From NCBI RefSeq assembly GCF_030272615.1, contig NC_081414.1:53622636-53686635 (forward strand): a stretch of DNA of 64,000 bases. The letters are read 5' to 3'. Source of the stretch: Cryptomeria japonica. Lineage: Eukaryota; Streptophyta; Pinopsida; Cupressales; Cupressaceae. Under the pieces are notes generated by a model. The model ran no database searches. It saw only the letters and a program-made list of their open reading frames with translations, and was not told where the DNA came from. The translations under genes and the position numbers were made by a program. Positions 10,527-22,092 of this stretch are shown one piece after another (position 1 is the stretch's first letter; every line of letters starts with the position of its first letter).

Positions 10527-12606
10527 ATTTGCTACCAAACACTCTAAAGTAGCTAACCATAGGTGTCTTACTAGTCCAATACTCATAAGGAGTTTTATTC
10601 TTACCTTTCTTGATGAGTACCCGGTTCATTGTGTAGACTGCAGTGCTCACCGCTTCTCTCCAAAAGGTGTGAGCAACCTTTCATTGAATCAACATTGTTC
10701 TTGCTACTGCAACCACAATTTGGTTATTCCTCTCTGCTAGGCCATTCTGCTATGGAGTCCAAAGGGCCGACAATTGCCTCTTGATGCCATGTTCTTCATA
10801 GTACTTGTTGAATTCACCGGAAGTGAATTCCCCTCCTTGATCAATTCTCAGGCACTTGATCCTTTTACTACTTTTCTTCTCTACTAATGCTCTGAAAGAT
10901 TTGAACTTTACAAAAGCTTCAGACTTATCTTTCAAGAGTGTGACCCACATCATTCTTGAGTAGCCATCAATGAGAAACATGAAGTACCTAACACCCTGCA
11001 CACTCCTAGTTTTCATAGGACCACACAAATCAGTATGCACAAGATCAAGCAAATTGTCAACAATGAAAGGTTTACCTTTAAAGGTTGAGGAAGACATTTT
11101 CCCCAGTTGACACTCTCTAAACAAGGTAACTGCCTTGATCTTACTGGTCTTCACAATGCTATCAAAGTTTACATGGAAAATTCTCCTATGCCATATCCAA
11201 CTATCATCAAATTTAGCCATAAGACATGTACTTATACTTGCATTCAGCTGAAATATGTTACCTTTGGTCTACATGCTGGTGGCCACCAATTCACCACTCT
11301 TTCCTTTGATTTTGCACACTCCATTCTTGAATTCTAGAGTGAGACCACTCTCATTCAGCTGGGCAACACTCAAAAGGTTGTGTTTGAGACCATCAACCCA
11401 ATACACATTGTCAGCACTACTCTTTCCATTCAGAGAGATGGACCCTCTACCTTTGACCATACATGGTGCATCATTACCAAAGCGAACCACACCACCATCA
11501 TACTCTTCCAAGGATAGAAACTTGCTCCGGTCAATAGTCATGTGGTGAGAACAACCACTGTCAATAATCCACTCATTGGAATTATCAAAGCAAGAGACAA
11601 TAGCCTTCTTGTCTGACACATCTTCCTTTACAGCAACAAAAACAATATCTTCATTTTCTTCATCTTCTGACTCTTCATCTGTGACATCTTCATCAATTGC
11701 CACAAAATAGTTTCTCTGGTTTCCTCCTTTGAATTTCTTGAACCTTTCCGGTTTGTCCTTGTTGTCACCATTAGGACAATTTACAACAATATGTCCTATC
11801 CAGTTACAAGAAATGCATTTCAAAGGGAGCTTACCTCTATATTTGTCGGTTCCTTTAGGAAGTTTCCTAGAAAGAAGAGATTCAAATGCCATCAGAATCT
11901 CCTCATCATCCATTTCTCTACTCTATCTTGGTTCACCACTAGTGCTAGCTTCTTTTCTTTTTCTGGATGGTACAATAGAAGCTTTAAAAGCTGATTCAGT
12001 CTTTTGAACACTGCCATCAAAACTATTTAGCTCATAGGCTGTCAACTTTGCAATGATGGAGTCCAGGGATACCTTAGTCTTGTCTATTGATCTCAACTCC
12101 TGAATAGCAACAACCCTTATTGCATAGACCGGTAATAAGGATCTCAGGACTTTGCTTACCACAGTGGAATCTTCCATTTTACCACCTGCACTCTTGATAT
12201 CTCTGACAATAGTTTTGATTCTTATTCGATACTGTTGAATGGTCTCACCTTCAACCATCCACATGTCTTCAAAATTCCCTCTAAGGCTTTCTTCCTTAGC
12301 TTGTTTTACATACTCATCACCCCCATAGATATTTTCAAGAGTATCCCATACTTCTTTGGGATTTACTTTATCCTGGACATCAATAAATTCAATGTCAGAT
12401 AAACTACTAATTAGAGCTTCCATGAGTTGCCCATTCTCCTACATCTCTCTCTTTTGGTTATTGGTGAGAGTACCGGTAGGGGCAACATAGGCATTCTCAA
12501 CATAGCTCCAGTGTTGAGCACCCATGCTTCAGATGTATATCTTCATTCTATCTTTCCATATATTGAAATTATCTCTGTTGAACTTTGGGCCTTCCCTCTT
12601 CATCAT
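10527..12606 (-). pseudogene. Ty1/copia element D, 5' half of polyprotein (gag, protease, integrase)
   Basis: Minus-strand copia gag-pol. Gag probably starts at the ATG complementary to 12604-12606; it shows a UBN2-type gag core (about 12423-11950) and a single knuckle CISCNWIGHIVVNC near 11800, whose second half is normal CCHC spacing. The protease keeps its catalytic motif (IIDSGCSHHMT, about 11525-11560). Integrase has the HTDLCGP and RIDQGGEF blocks, so both visible catalytic aspartates are kept. In-frame stops near 12530 and 12440 and several frame changes inactivate it. The reading continues to 10527, where the C-family LTR interrupts it, and resumes at 1811. Initiator and primer-site context match element J. 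Confidence 0.88.
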
Positions 12607-12663
12607 TAGACTGGGATCTTTTCCTCAAGCAGTTAAGCTTATAGCATAGAGGACCTGGAGGAT

Positions 12664-12676
12664 GCTCTGATACCAA
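12664..12676 (-). promoter_or_regulatory. Primer-binding site of element D
   Basis: The reverse strand reads TTGGTATCAGAGC directly inside the LTR end at 12678. Confidence 0.85.
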
Positions 12677-12677
12677 T

Positions 12678-14174
12678 TGATAACTCAATGATGAATGGAT
12701 AGTACCAAACCAGTACTAAGAGGGGGGGGTGAATCAGTACCAGCAAAAACACAATCCTAAACTGGTTTGTCAGCAGACATTGTTCTTAAGTAGACAAACA
12801 GTAACACCGATCTTAAATAGAGTTCAACCAACAAAACCCAAAATAACTGAGACAAGCATAAACTGGTTGACACTTATCTTTTCATATAATCTAATAATTT
12901 ATTTTCATTTCACTCTAGTGCATGAACAGGTAATCTATCATCAAAAGATATATAAATAGCTAGATCAACATGATTTACCTTCAGACACAAATCACTCAAG
13001 CCATCACATGAATAACACAACACATGACACAGATTTTTCACATGGAAACCCAACTGGAAAAACCCACGATGGGGATGAATACCCACAAGCTGTTTTTGAA
13101 CTCTTTAGAAGTCCACTCTGTTAGGAGCCTTGTCTGGTTAAAGACTGATACAATAGGTTCTGTTAGGAACCGATCCTGTTAGGCATCACCCGGTTAAGGG
13201 ATGGCTAGAATACCCAATTAAGGGTTAAACCCTGTTAAAGGTTACCTTGTTAGAGGATTTCAATAACTCAATGGTTTTGAGTCACCCTATTAAAGGATTT
13301 ATAGTAAGCCGATTAAAGCTACCCTGTTAAGGGATTTCCCAACTATTGAAGTGGTTAGAGATCAACAGGTATTACAATGATCTGGTAATAGCACTTAATG
13401 CCAATGTAGATCCGCTTTAGCTCCTCTTCACCTTCTGCACTTACACTCTAAAGGTATCACTTCTCTCTTTTGGTCTGACAAGAATCACATATCCCTTCAC
13501 TTGGATACACACACACAACTTTTTCCAACAACCTCAAAAAGAAACACAACATCAACCTTATAGGAAACACATAGGTGAGTAGCATAAACCCTAAACCCTA
13601 AAACCTGTTAGGTTAAGGAATTCAAATGGTTCAATCTGGGCCATTGAGAACATTTCATTAAATGTAATAGTCTTGAACTAATCTCAAGACGTTCTCCATC
13701 GTTCGTTTTCCACCGATTTCATGGAGGCTGATAACCCATCATGCGTTATCACCGTTTATAGACTTCCAACATTCCCAAGGTAGATATGAACAATCTCCTT
13801 CATGCAAGATCCTTCACGTGCACAAGGCTAATGTGGCAACACGATCTGTTCTTCATTACAATACTAACTCATCACAAAATGTCACTGGTTGAGTCACATA
13901 GGCTTGAATTATTTCAACCGAAAACCCTAAAGTTGAGACTACCAATCGGTAGTCATACAAAGCTTCCATGTACCGGTTCCCATAACCACATGCCAATTCA
14001 CCTTAAACAAACACACCGCTTCACTCCGACACATATACCGGTTCACAATGTTATACCGGTTCTCACATATACTAGTTCTTGGTAACATACCAGTTCTCTC
14101 TTCTTCAGCATATTGACATCAATGACAAGATACAATGTCATCATGTCCTCATATTGGTTCACATAATGCCAACA
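12678..14174 (-). repeat. Element D 5' LTR
   Basis: About 1497 bp from TGATAACTCAATG to AATGCCAACA (TG..CA). It contains the poly-pyrimidine motif (reverse of 12718-12732), the GTTTTTCCAGTTGGGTTTCC block, repeated GTTAAGG/GTTAGG steps and several ACCGGT motifs. The other LTR of D lies outside the window. Confidence 0.8.
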
Positions 14175-15416
14175 TTTTGGCACTGAGTTGTCATTGATAT
14201 CAACCCGTGGAGATGAAGAGGTAGAGTGTTAAGATGTGCAACTAGTATTGGATGCTATACCGGTCAATAGGTGAAGAACTTGACCGATGAAGAACACTAT
14301 AAGGTCATGTCTTAATTGGTGTAATGTCATGTGAAGTTGAGGTGGCAAGTAGGATGTAGTTGGTGAAGTTTCATTCGCAGGGTTGATGAAACTAATATTC
14401 ATCATTAATGAAGGAATCACATATCAAGGAATCGTATCAGACTGATTGCAGCTCGATGAAGAAGGAATGAAAGAGGAAGATCAGGGGAGTAGTTGTCATC
14501 TAGATCAAAGATAGTAGATCAAATTAAAAGATCACCTTGAGAAGGAAACAACAGAGGTATTAATGGCAATTTGTCAAATGCAAATCTAAAATGAAGGATC
14601 GCGTTTCCCGTATTTGAAAAACCATGAACATGATGGAGATGAACAAATGGACTTCAAGGAGATCAGATCTTACAAATCTGATTGGATTTGATTTGCCTCG
14701 AGGATGTTGAAGAAACCCTAACCACTTGGATTTTGAATCTTCTTTTTGATGGGAACTCATTTTATAAGAAAAAGAAACTATGGATAGGGGAGATGATGTT
14801 GTTGTGGTGAAGATTGTGAAAAAGTTGGGAAGTCAGAAGAAGGAAACTGGAAGAGAGGTTTTGATCAAGTCACAGTATGAGGTAGAAAACAGACTAGTAA
14901 GAGGCTTCTACTGGTAGTTTCTTGATAGAGTGGTTGTGCTAAATGAGTAAGGTGTGGAAGTGTAGGCAGCATCCTAGAGTGACACAATGTGTAGAGAGAC
15001 TGTGAGTTAATTGATTCAAGTGCTGCAAAATACATTTGCAGCAAGGAACCCTAAATTGCATTTATTTGGTATCTCTGTATACATAACCAAGTTGGTGCTT
15101 GGTGAAGGGGTTGGTGCTCCTTGGGTTGGTGCCAAAAATCTTTGTAAATCTATGTTTTACCTGTGAGGCTGGATTAGAGCAGTAGTCTTCAACAACTTTT
15201 CTCACCAAGGTTTTTCTCATGTTGAGTTATCCTTGTAAATTTGGTGTTGTGTTTTGACTGTGTGTGCATGGGCTCTCTGGCTTTCTCTCTTATATTACTT
15301 TTCTGACTATTTATAAGATTAAGCATATAATTGATATTCTTAAGATTGTTCAAGAAAGTAATTGACCTAGGAACCACTGATTCACCCCCCCTCTTAGTGG
15401 TATTCTATGTTCAACA
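14175..15416 (+). mobile_element. Copia-type LTR E without internal region
   Basis: Plus-strand LTR-like segment of about 1.24 kb. It begins TTTTGGCACTGAGTTGTCATTGATATCAA (typical U3 start apart from TG) and ends ACCACTGATTCACCCCCCCTCTTAGTGG..TTCAACA. No primer site follows, so it is a solo LTR or the 3' LTR of an element cut off by D. It lies head to head with the LTR of D. Confidence 0.6.
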
Positions 15417-15701
15417 AGGATCAGGTGGTACTATAATAATTCCATTTATGTAATGAATGAGTCATTTTTCCATTAGTTTACTCCATGCCTTAATCTTCCA
15501 TGATGCATAATTATGAGGAGTCAAAAGTGGAAATTTAGGAGAACCCATAGCACCAAAATGAAAAAACATAAGATAAAGAGAGGCACAATCACACAAGACA
15601 CTCCTCTAAAATACTCAATCAAGAAACCCCCCCCCAAATGGTGATTTTGCACTTTATACTAGTGCATATGCAATGGGCCACCTGCAAAACAAGGCAAAGT
15701 G
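15417..15701. other. Unassigned spacer between LTR E and the solo LTR
   Basis: 285 bases with no ORF, LTR or repeat that I recognise; a run of ten C occurs near 15629. Confidence 0.5.
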
Positions 15702-15706
15702 GACTT
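15702..15706. repeat. Target-site duplication GACTT, left copy
   Basis: GACTT directly before TGTTGGCATT and again at 17253-17257 directly after CTAACTAACA. Confidence 0.85.
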
Positions 15707-17252
15707 TGTTGGCATTACATTAAGTTTGTTGGTATGATGATATTGAGAAGGTTGTTGGAGATTGATGATATAATTGATAAAGGATGATTACTGTCTTAAT
15801 AATATTATTTTGTCATTGATGTCAAGCAATTGATTTTATGATTCAGTATGATGTTTCCATATCTTAAAGAGTATGTTTTGATGAGTATATAGATGTCGGT
15901 AAGTGACACAGAAAGAATGTGAAAATGAAGGGGAGTAATAAGTTATTCAATGGGCAACTGTTACTGAGTTAGACAATGATGAGATTATGTTATTTTTATT
16001 GTTTTGATATCCTATATATGTGTATTTGAAGATTGAATAAGAAGGAGAAAATATTTCATGCAACAGAATGAGTAAAGGTTTGATATTGTTCTATTTTACC
16101 AAGCAAGGAGCTAGTCGGTAAACACAAAGGCTATCAGTGTTGGTTAAAGAAGAAAGAAGTTACTGAGTGCCATCAGCAAGCAAAATAACCGAGATGAATA
16201 CAAAATTTCTACCGAGTAAAGTTTGGTATTTACCGAGTATCAACCGAGTAGTAACATAATGCATTGGATGAACAAATACATTATTAAATGAAGGATGCCA
16301 ATGAACTAGAGATTCATAGAAGATTGGAATGTCGTGCAAGAATTTTATTAAGGATCAGCGACAATGAAAATTCAAGAGTTAGATCTACAACACAGATTGA
16401 ACGGTCATAACCTAGCACAAGTACCAAGGAAGGAATACAAGTTTCAAGGCAAGATAAAACATTTTCCAGTTTTGAAGGATTCAACGAACCTAGTCAAGTT
16501 TGAAGATCTGATGGCTAAGATTAATCATGGGAAATGTGATTAAGGAGATTAAGTGATTAGGAATTGCTTATAAATGAAGAAAAGTTGATGAACAAAGGAT
16601 GTGGGCAAATAGAAGAGCAGTGACACTGCAGAGGTGGTTATCGAGTACAAAAGATTGAAGATCTGATTGAAGAACAGATTGAGGAGCCTAGCAAGGAGGA
16701 AGATAAGTCTTATGACAAGATTATTTTGAGCACATAGAGTTTTCTTTAACATTTCAGATGTGAAGTTACAGAAATATTTTATTACTATTATTTATTTTGT
16801 AAGTGACAGGAAATATCTTAACTGAGTGGACCTAACAGTCTTATTTGTAAATCCTCTAGAAAGGTAACATTTTGAATGAGTGTTTGAAATCCTTTGGCAA
16901 GGTCACTTCTAACAAAGTGCAAGATTCTGATAAATCTGAGGGAAATCCCTTGATCGGGTCACATCTAGCAATGTGTTTATGTAATGTTTAACAGGATTGG
17001 CTTTTAACTGAGCATACTCCACAAGAGTATATTTTCTTAGTGGGTCCGAAATCCCACAATGGTTTTTCCCTATTTGGGTTTCCACGTTAAATCTGGTGTT
17101 AAATGTGTTTTGATGTTTCAAGTTTATCAGTTTATGAGTTTGAATGATTTAGAGTCATAGTTGCATATCAAGTAAGTTCTACTGAGGTTGAATCTGATGA
17201 ATAAGCTGAATTGTGAGTTTATCTAATTCACCCCCCTCTCATCTAACTAACA
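15707..17252 (+). mobile_element. Solo LTR, C family, intact
   Basis: 1546 bp with TG..CA ends, flanked by a perfect 5-bp direct duplication and lacking any internal region, so it arose by LTR-LTR recombination. It contains ACCGAG-rich U3, 'attttgtcattgatgtcaag' near the start, the GTTTTTCCCTATTTGGGTTTCC block near 17070, and CACCCCCCTCTCATC at the end. A diverged second copy is split between 1817-2401 and 9629-10521. Confidence 0.9.
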
Positions 17253-17257
17253 GACTT
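17253..17257. repeat. Target-site duplication GACTT, right copy
   Basis: See 15702-15706. Confidence 0.85.
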
Positions 17258-18321
17258 TTGATTTCAATTTACAGCTTCTTAAAATGAGATATAAGAGACT
17301 TCAACAAATACTGCTAGTGATCTAAACTGAGATCCAAGCGAAATACAAGTACCAAATATGCCAAGAATGGCAATTATTGAAAGTACAATTTCTACTTAAA
17401 ATCACTATAAACAAATGGCAGATTATAAAAGTAGAAGAAAAAATATGCACTTTCGAAAAAAATTGCACCTAAAAAGGAGGTCGTATGACCCCTAATGAAG
17501 CCTCTGAAGTTGCAAAATCAGGGATTAGATAGGTACAGTCATGAAGATCTACAATTTCTAAAAACTCCATCCATCAAAATCAAAAAAAAATTCCACCACT
17601 ACGAAGAGCATGAAATTCTAGTCCATTTCAAAAAAAATTGCACCAAAAAAGGAGCAAAAAATGAGCAAGATATGGCCTTCCAAAGTTGAACTGCAAAACT
17701 AAAAAACTCAATGAGAGGGGGTTAAATTTTTTTTTAAATACTGTTGATGTGGCGTTCACATCAGCAAATGATGGGCCTAAAATCAACCCCCGTCTGGCCA
17801 TCACCAGTCCGTCATTCCCCCTGCCTATTGTATGGATGATGATGTCATCTACTGACATGGCATTGTTAATGGAGCAAGTGATGTGGTGGTATGGTAAGTA
17901 GAGGTGTCTAATGACATGGCAGTAGCTATAGAATATGCAAAGTCCACATGGATCGTTGCATGGCTAGAGGGTTGGCAGCTATCAAATATCAGTCAATGGC
18001 AGCGACGACCGAGAGTCTGACGATAGAATGGCTATCGATGGGGTGGTGGGGGCCACATGGAGAAGATGGCTGGTGGGAGTTGCCAGTTATGGATGGCGGT
18101 TCAGGGTGTCGGCTGAGACTACGGTACCCACGGAGATGCATGGAGATCTGCCAGAAAGAACATGCAGTACAATGCTCAGAATAGGACATACGACACACAA
18201 ACTAGAATAGTAACAACGACAGCATAAACGATAGTGGCAATGGTAGCACGGATGGTAGGAGTCCAAAGCAACAGAAAAACCTACGGTACGAAGATCACGG
18301 GGGGCTCTGCGGATACCCTTT
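17258..18321. other. Unassigned region with an imperfect direct repeat and a GC-richer patch
   Basis: No coding that I can assign. Two related segments near 17455-17515 and 17625-17700 share 'ttttcgaaaaaaattgcacc'-like and 'aagttgcaaaa'-like parts. The stretch 17940-18300 is GC-richer than its surroundings and has short open frames on both strands, none with a recognisable motif. Confidence 0.4.
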
Positions 18322-19454
18322 ACAGTCGAGGTTTAGATGACACTCTTCTTAGATGTTTAGAAAGTGACAAACCTTAGATTGTAAAGCATGAGGTTCATGA
18401 AGGTATATGTGGTGCCCACTCTAGTTGTTCAGCCTTAGCCAAAAAACTTATCATGACTAGATACTATTGGCCCACTATGGAAAAATACACATATCATTTT
18501 GTCAAGAAATGTAAGCAATGTCAGATCCATGGAGACCTCATTCATGCACCAGCTCAGGACCTTGAAACAATTGCGACTAATTGGGCCTTTTGTCAGTGGG
18601 GACTCGATCTCATAGGCAAGATTCACCCTCCTTCCAATGACCATAAATTCATTATCACTGCCACAAATTATTTCACAAAATGGATTGAAGCCGTTCCTCT
18701 CACCCAAGTCACTGGAAAATAGATTGCTACATTCATCCTTCACTACATCATCTCTCAACATGGTGCCCCTCTTTCCATCATCATAGATAAAGGACATCAC
18801 TTCAAAAATCAGGATGTTCATTAACTTGGTGATCGCTTCCATATTAACCATCACTTCATCACTCCATACTACCCGTAAGGTAATGGTCAATCTGAGGCAT
18901 CTAACAAAACTATTCTCAGAATTCTCAAAAATAGAGTCAATGATGCTCGCCAAAATTGGCACATCCAACTCAATCCCACACTTTGGGCCTATTGCACAAG
19001 TGTTCACACACCTACCAAAGCCACTCCCTATTCAATTGTGTATGGTGCCAAAGCTATCTAGCCTATTAGGGTCGATTTACCATCCTTGTGAGTCTCTTTA
19101 CATGATATAATCAATGATGAAGACTACACAGTCTCTCATTTACAGAAACTAGTTTTATTGGATGAGTGAAGACAAATTTCTTTTAATCATTTTAAGGCTT
19201 ACCAATAGAGAATGAGTCACAACTAAAATCATAAGGTAAAGCCTTGTACATTTGAGGTAGGTGACTTGGTATTGAGAGAGAATCCTAAACATTAGGAGGA
19301 CTGAGAAAAGAAAGGAAAATTTGAGCCCAATTAACTTGGTCCTTACGTAATCACAACAGTCTATGGATCAGGTGCATATCAGCTTTCAACACGAGATGGA
19401 GAACCTTTGGAGGATCCTATCAACAACATGCACCTTCATAGGTTTTACACATAG
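18322..19454 (+). pseudogene. Ty3/gypsy Tat-type integrase of element K
   Basis: Plus-strand gypsy pol fragment. Order: HHCC zinc-binding module (HEVHEGICGAHSS ... CKQCQIHG, about 18390-18535), catalytic core with GLDLIGKI, the IIIDKGHHF block and NGQSEASNK (all three acidic residues kept), then the C-terminal GDLVL...GPYVI...GAYQLSTRDGEPL segment ending at the stop 19452. The AQWGLD-like core and C-terminus fit the Tat/Ogre group. At least eight in-frame stops break it, many at positions where glutamine is usual (for example YP*GNGQ). Reverse transcriptase is missing upstream, so the element is truncated near 18320. Confidence 0.85.
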
Positions 19455-20799
19455 CTCTTCAGAATATCCTAATTCAAAAATACAAAAAAAATAAAAAATA
19501 AAATGAAAAGTCCTTACTTGGTGGAAAAGAGGCGCGTTGTGATACAAAAAAAATGAAAAATAAAAAAAAGTAAAGAGAAATAAATATGTACAATGGAGAA
19601 AACCACTTCGGTGGCACCCTGGACAAGTACAGTGGGCTTTCAACAAATTAAATCTTTCACCAAACTTTGGCAACACCATGGGTTTTCAGCATGATCTGTT
19701 ATTTATCGGGATGACAACATTGTCACCAAATCTAATATGCTAACATATGTGGCAAGAAACACAATAACTTGAAGATTTCATTGTGTGTTGGTGTTAATTC
19801 TTGGTTTTCATTTGATTTTATCTTTTGGTGACATGTCTTTTAGCTTTTCTGAGATGTCTCTGACTAGAGATTATATCTCCAGGATGTCTTTGACTAGAAA
19901 GACGAGGATGGGATATCTTCACCTATTGTTTTGCTATCTATGGATTATCTCTTAGTAATGCCATGGCTTGTCCAAGGATATTAGGACACTTTGAGTCTAG
20001 TGTGAAATAGGGCATTCCTTGTTTGTGACTATCTAATCTCCATTCAAATAGGTACAATGATTCTCTGGGTCGAACCTATACCTCTATTGTCATAGCCTAT
20101 TTGCCATAATAAAGATCTATGATGATAATAGCACAAGAAGCTCTTTCACTTCCATATCTTCTACCTTCCATTCCCCATTCTTGATTGACCTCCATTTTCC
20201 TTCTTGAGTCTATGTAACCCACTATTGCATGACTGAGTATAATGACATGTGAAAAATATGTGCATTTCATTTATTTGCATCACTACATATTAGCAATTTT
20301 CATTATATGCATAGATTTAGAAATCATAATTGCATCACATCCTGCACACACCACTTATTAGCATATCTAATACACATTTTCATTCTCATCATATAAATAA
20401 TCATAACATGTTAATTATCATACATCCACCTACATATAGTACATCCACATTTGTATCATGTAGGACATATCAAAAACATAAAGGAACAAAAATATGTTGC
20501 ATTCCATCATGTACATATCCATCACATAAAGCATCATAGAATCATTATAATAACGCACATACATAAACTGCATTATCATATATAATCATCGCATTGCATC
20601 ACATAATCATAAAAGCATATAGAAATATCACATAGGAACACATGCATATAATTTCCACAAGGATGAGTCATCTCATACATATATCAAAAAATAATAAGTG
20701 TCATAATACAATGATGTCAATATCATATATGGCTACAAAATCACCCGAAGGTGTCTACATCATCATACAAATAATAAGAAAATGGGATCCAAAAGAGCT
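19455..20799 (+). other. Element K region between pol and the antisense ORF
   Basis: A-rich spacer with several A8-A9 runs (19480-19570), then AT-rich DNA rich in CATA/CATCA steps (20280-20720). No coding seen. A long non-coding stretch after integrase is usual in Tat elements. Confidence 0.5.
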
Positions 20800-21981
20800 A
20801 TGATGAACTCCCTCCCTTGAAGCTGGCTGGCCTCAAAGGAATCTGAGCTTTGATAGTCCCTGCCCCAAGATCATCCTGTCTTTCCCCTCCTCTATCCCCT
20901 CCCCCTAGTGGTGTAGGTGGACCCATGACCCCGCCTATGGATGTCTGCCTCCTGTTACTCCAGATGGTCATAGTCCACGAGGCTCTCCTATAGCTCCCTG
21001 CTCTAATTTTTGGAGGAACTACTATGTAATATAGATCTCTCTAGTACCCTATCTCCTCCCCTATCCATAGGACATATGCATAACTTTCTCCATGATCACC
21101 CTCTTCTTCTGCTCTCCCTGCCCTTAGTGACTCCTTTGTGACTGTATATTGTTGAGTAGCCTGATCTCCCTCCCTCTACATCTCTATTGACTATCACCTC
21201 AATTGAGTCACATCTCTCTCAAGATCCTCAATTTCATCAACTTGTCCTATTCCAATCTCTCACAGTGTTAGCAACTCATCCTCCTCTTCATTTGCACCCT
21301 AGGCACCCTCCTCCTACTTAGCTTGTCCCTGTGCCTCTCTCCCTGGTACTTGTCCCTATATTTATTGACCACCCTGTAGGGCCTATCCTCCTCTCCCCCT
21401 TGGCGGTCTCGGTGGCCTCCCTCCCCGTGGATCCTCTCCTCCCTCAACTCTCTCTCCAGCATCCCCTAGTCCACCCCTACCCCTCACCGCCCTCCTCACT
21501 TCTCCTCTCCTCTGCCTCAATTGTCTCCCCCCACCATTGTACTCATCATCCTCATCATTATCATCCTCTACTACCAAAGGCTCATTTAGATCTATCAATC
21601 TAAGTACTGAATGTGCTATGAAATAGGTGGCATACTCTGCATCTGTACCTACATCAACCACATCTCTTTGTAGGTCACAAGGCATAGGAACTAACTTCTT
21701 AAACTGTGTAATAACAACATCATAGATCCCTGAGGCATCCTTTGAAAACTCTCTAGATCCCTGAGGCATCCTTTTCTACCACCCAAACTACCTACATACC
21801 CTATCAATTAGATGTTTGTCTAGTATATACAATATCCATCCAATTATATACCTACTCCTAAAGACACAAGGAAGCTTTGTAGCATCCTCCTCCCAATCCT
21901 CATAGTAAAGATATCATCTGTATATGACACTATTTATGTCATCTATCACCCACCTCCAATCGTCCACCTTCCTTCTCCTAT
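20800..21981 (-). pseudogene. Element K antisense ORF, C-terminal half (plant-mobile-domain-like)
   Basis: Opposite in strand to K's pol. Reading down from 21981: a segment with WRWVIDDINSVIYR, YEDWEEDATKLPCVF and ILDKHLIDRV (to about 21800), resembling the C-terminal part of plant mobile domain proteins; then an open frame 21769-21383 with an acidic stretch (VVEDDNDEDDEY) and an Arg/Gly-rich tail; then a short coiled-coil-like end near 21200. Stops and frame changes occur. Antisense extra ORFs after pol are known in Tat-lineage gypsy elements, which supports this placement. The missing N-terminal half is probably at 48133-48695. Confidence 0.6.
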
Positions 21982-22092
21982 TGGCCATTTGGTGGAATTT
22001 ATTATGTGTTGCATTTATGTTTTGTCATTGATGTCAACACTAGCTATTTGGATACTTTATCGGCACCCTTCTGGTTCCGATAGGTTAAGTGG
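21982..22092 (+). mobile_element. Copia LTR H, first part
   Basis: Aligns base by base with the start of element J's 3' LTR (46937 onward): TGG..AATT.ATTATGTGTTGCATT.ATGTTTTGT.ATTGATGTCAA. It is interrupted at 22092 by chromovirus G and resumes at 29989. Confidence 0.72.
22088..22092. repeat. Target-site duplication AGTGG of element G, left copy
   Basis: AGTGG directly before the LTR start; identical bases at 29989-29993. Confidence 0.9.

Noticed and set aside
17948-18210. Overlapping open frames on both strands in a GC-richer patch
   Set aside because: No motif, no conserved partner, both strands equally open; left unassigned.
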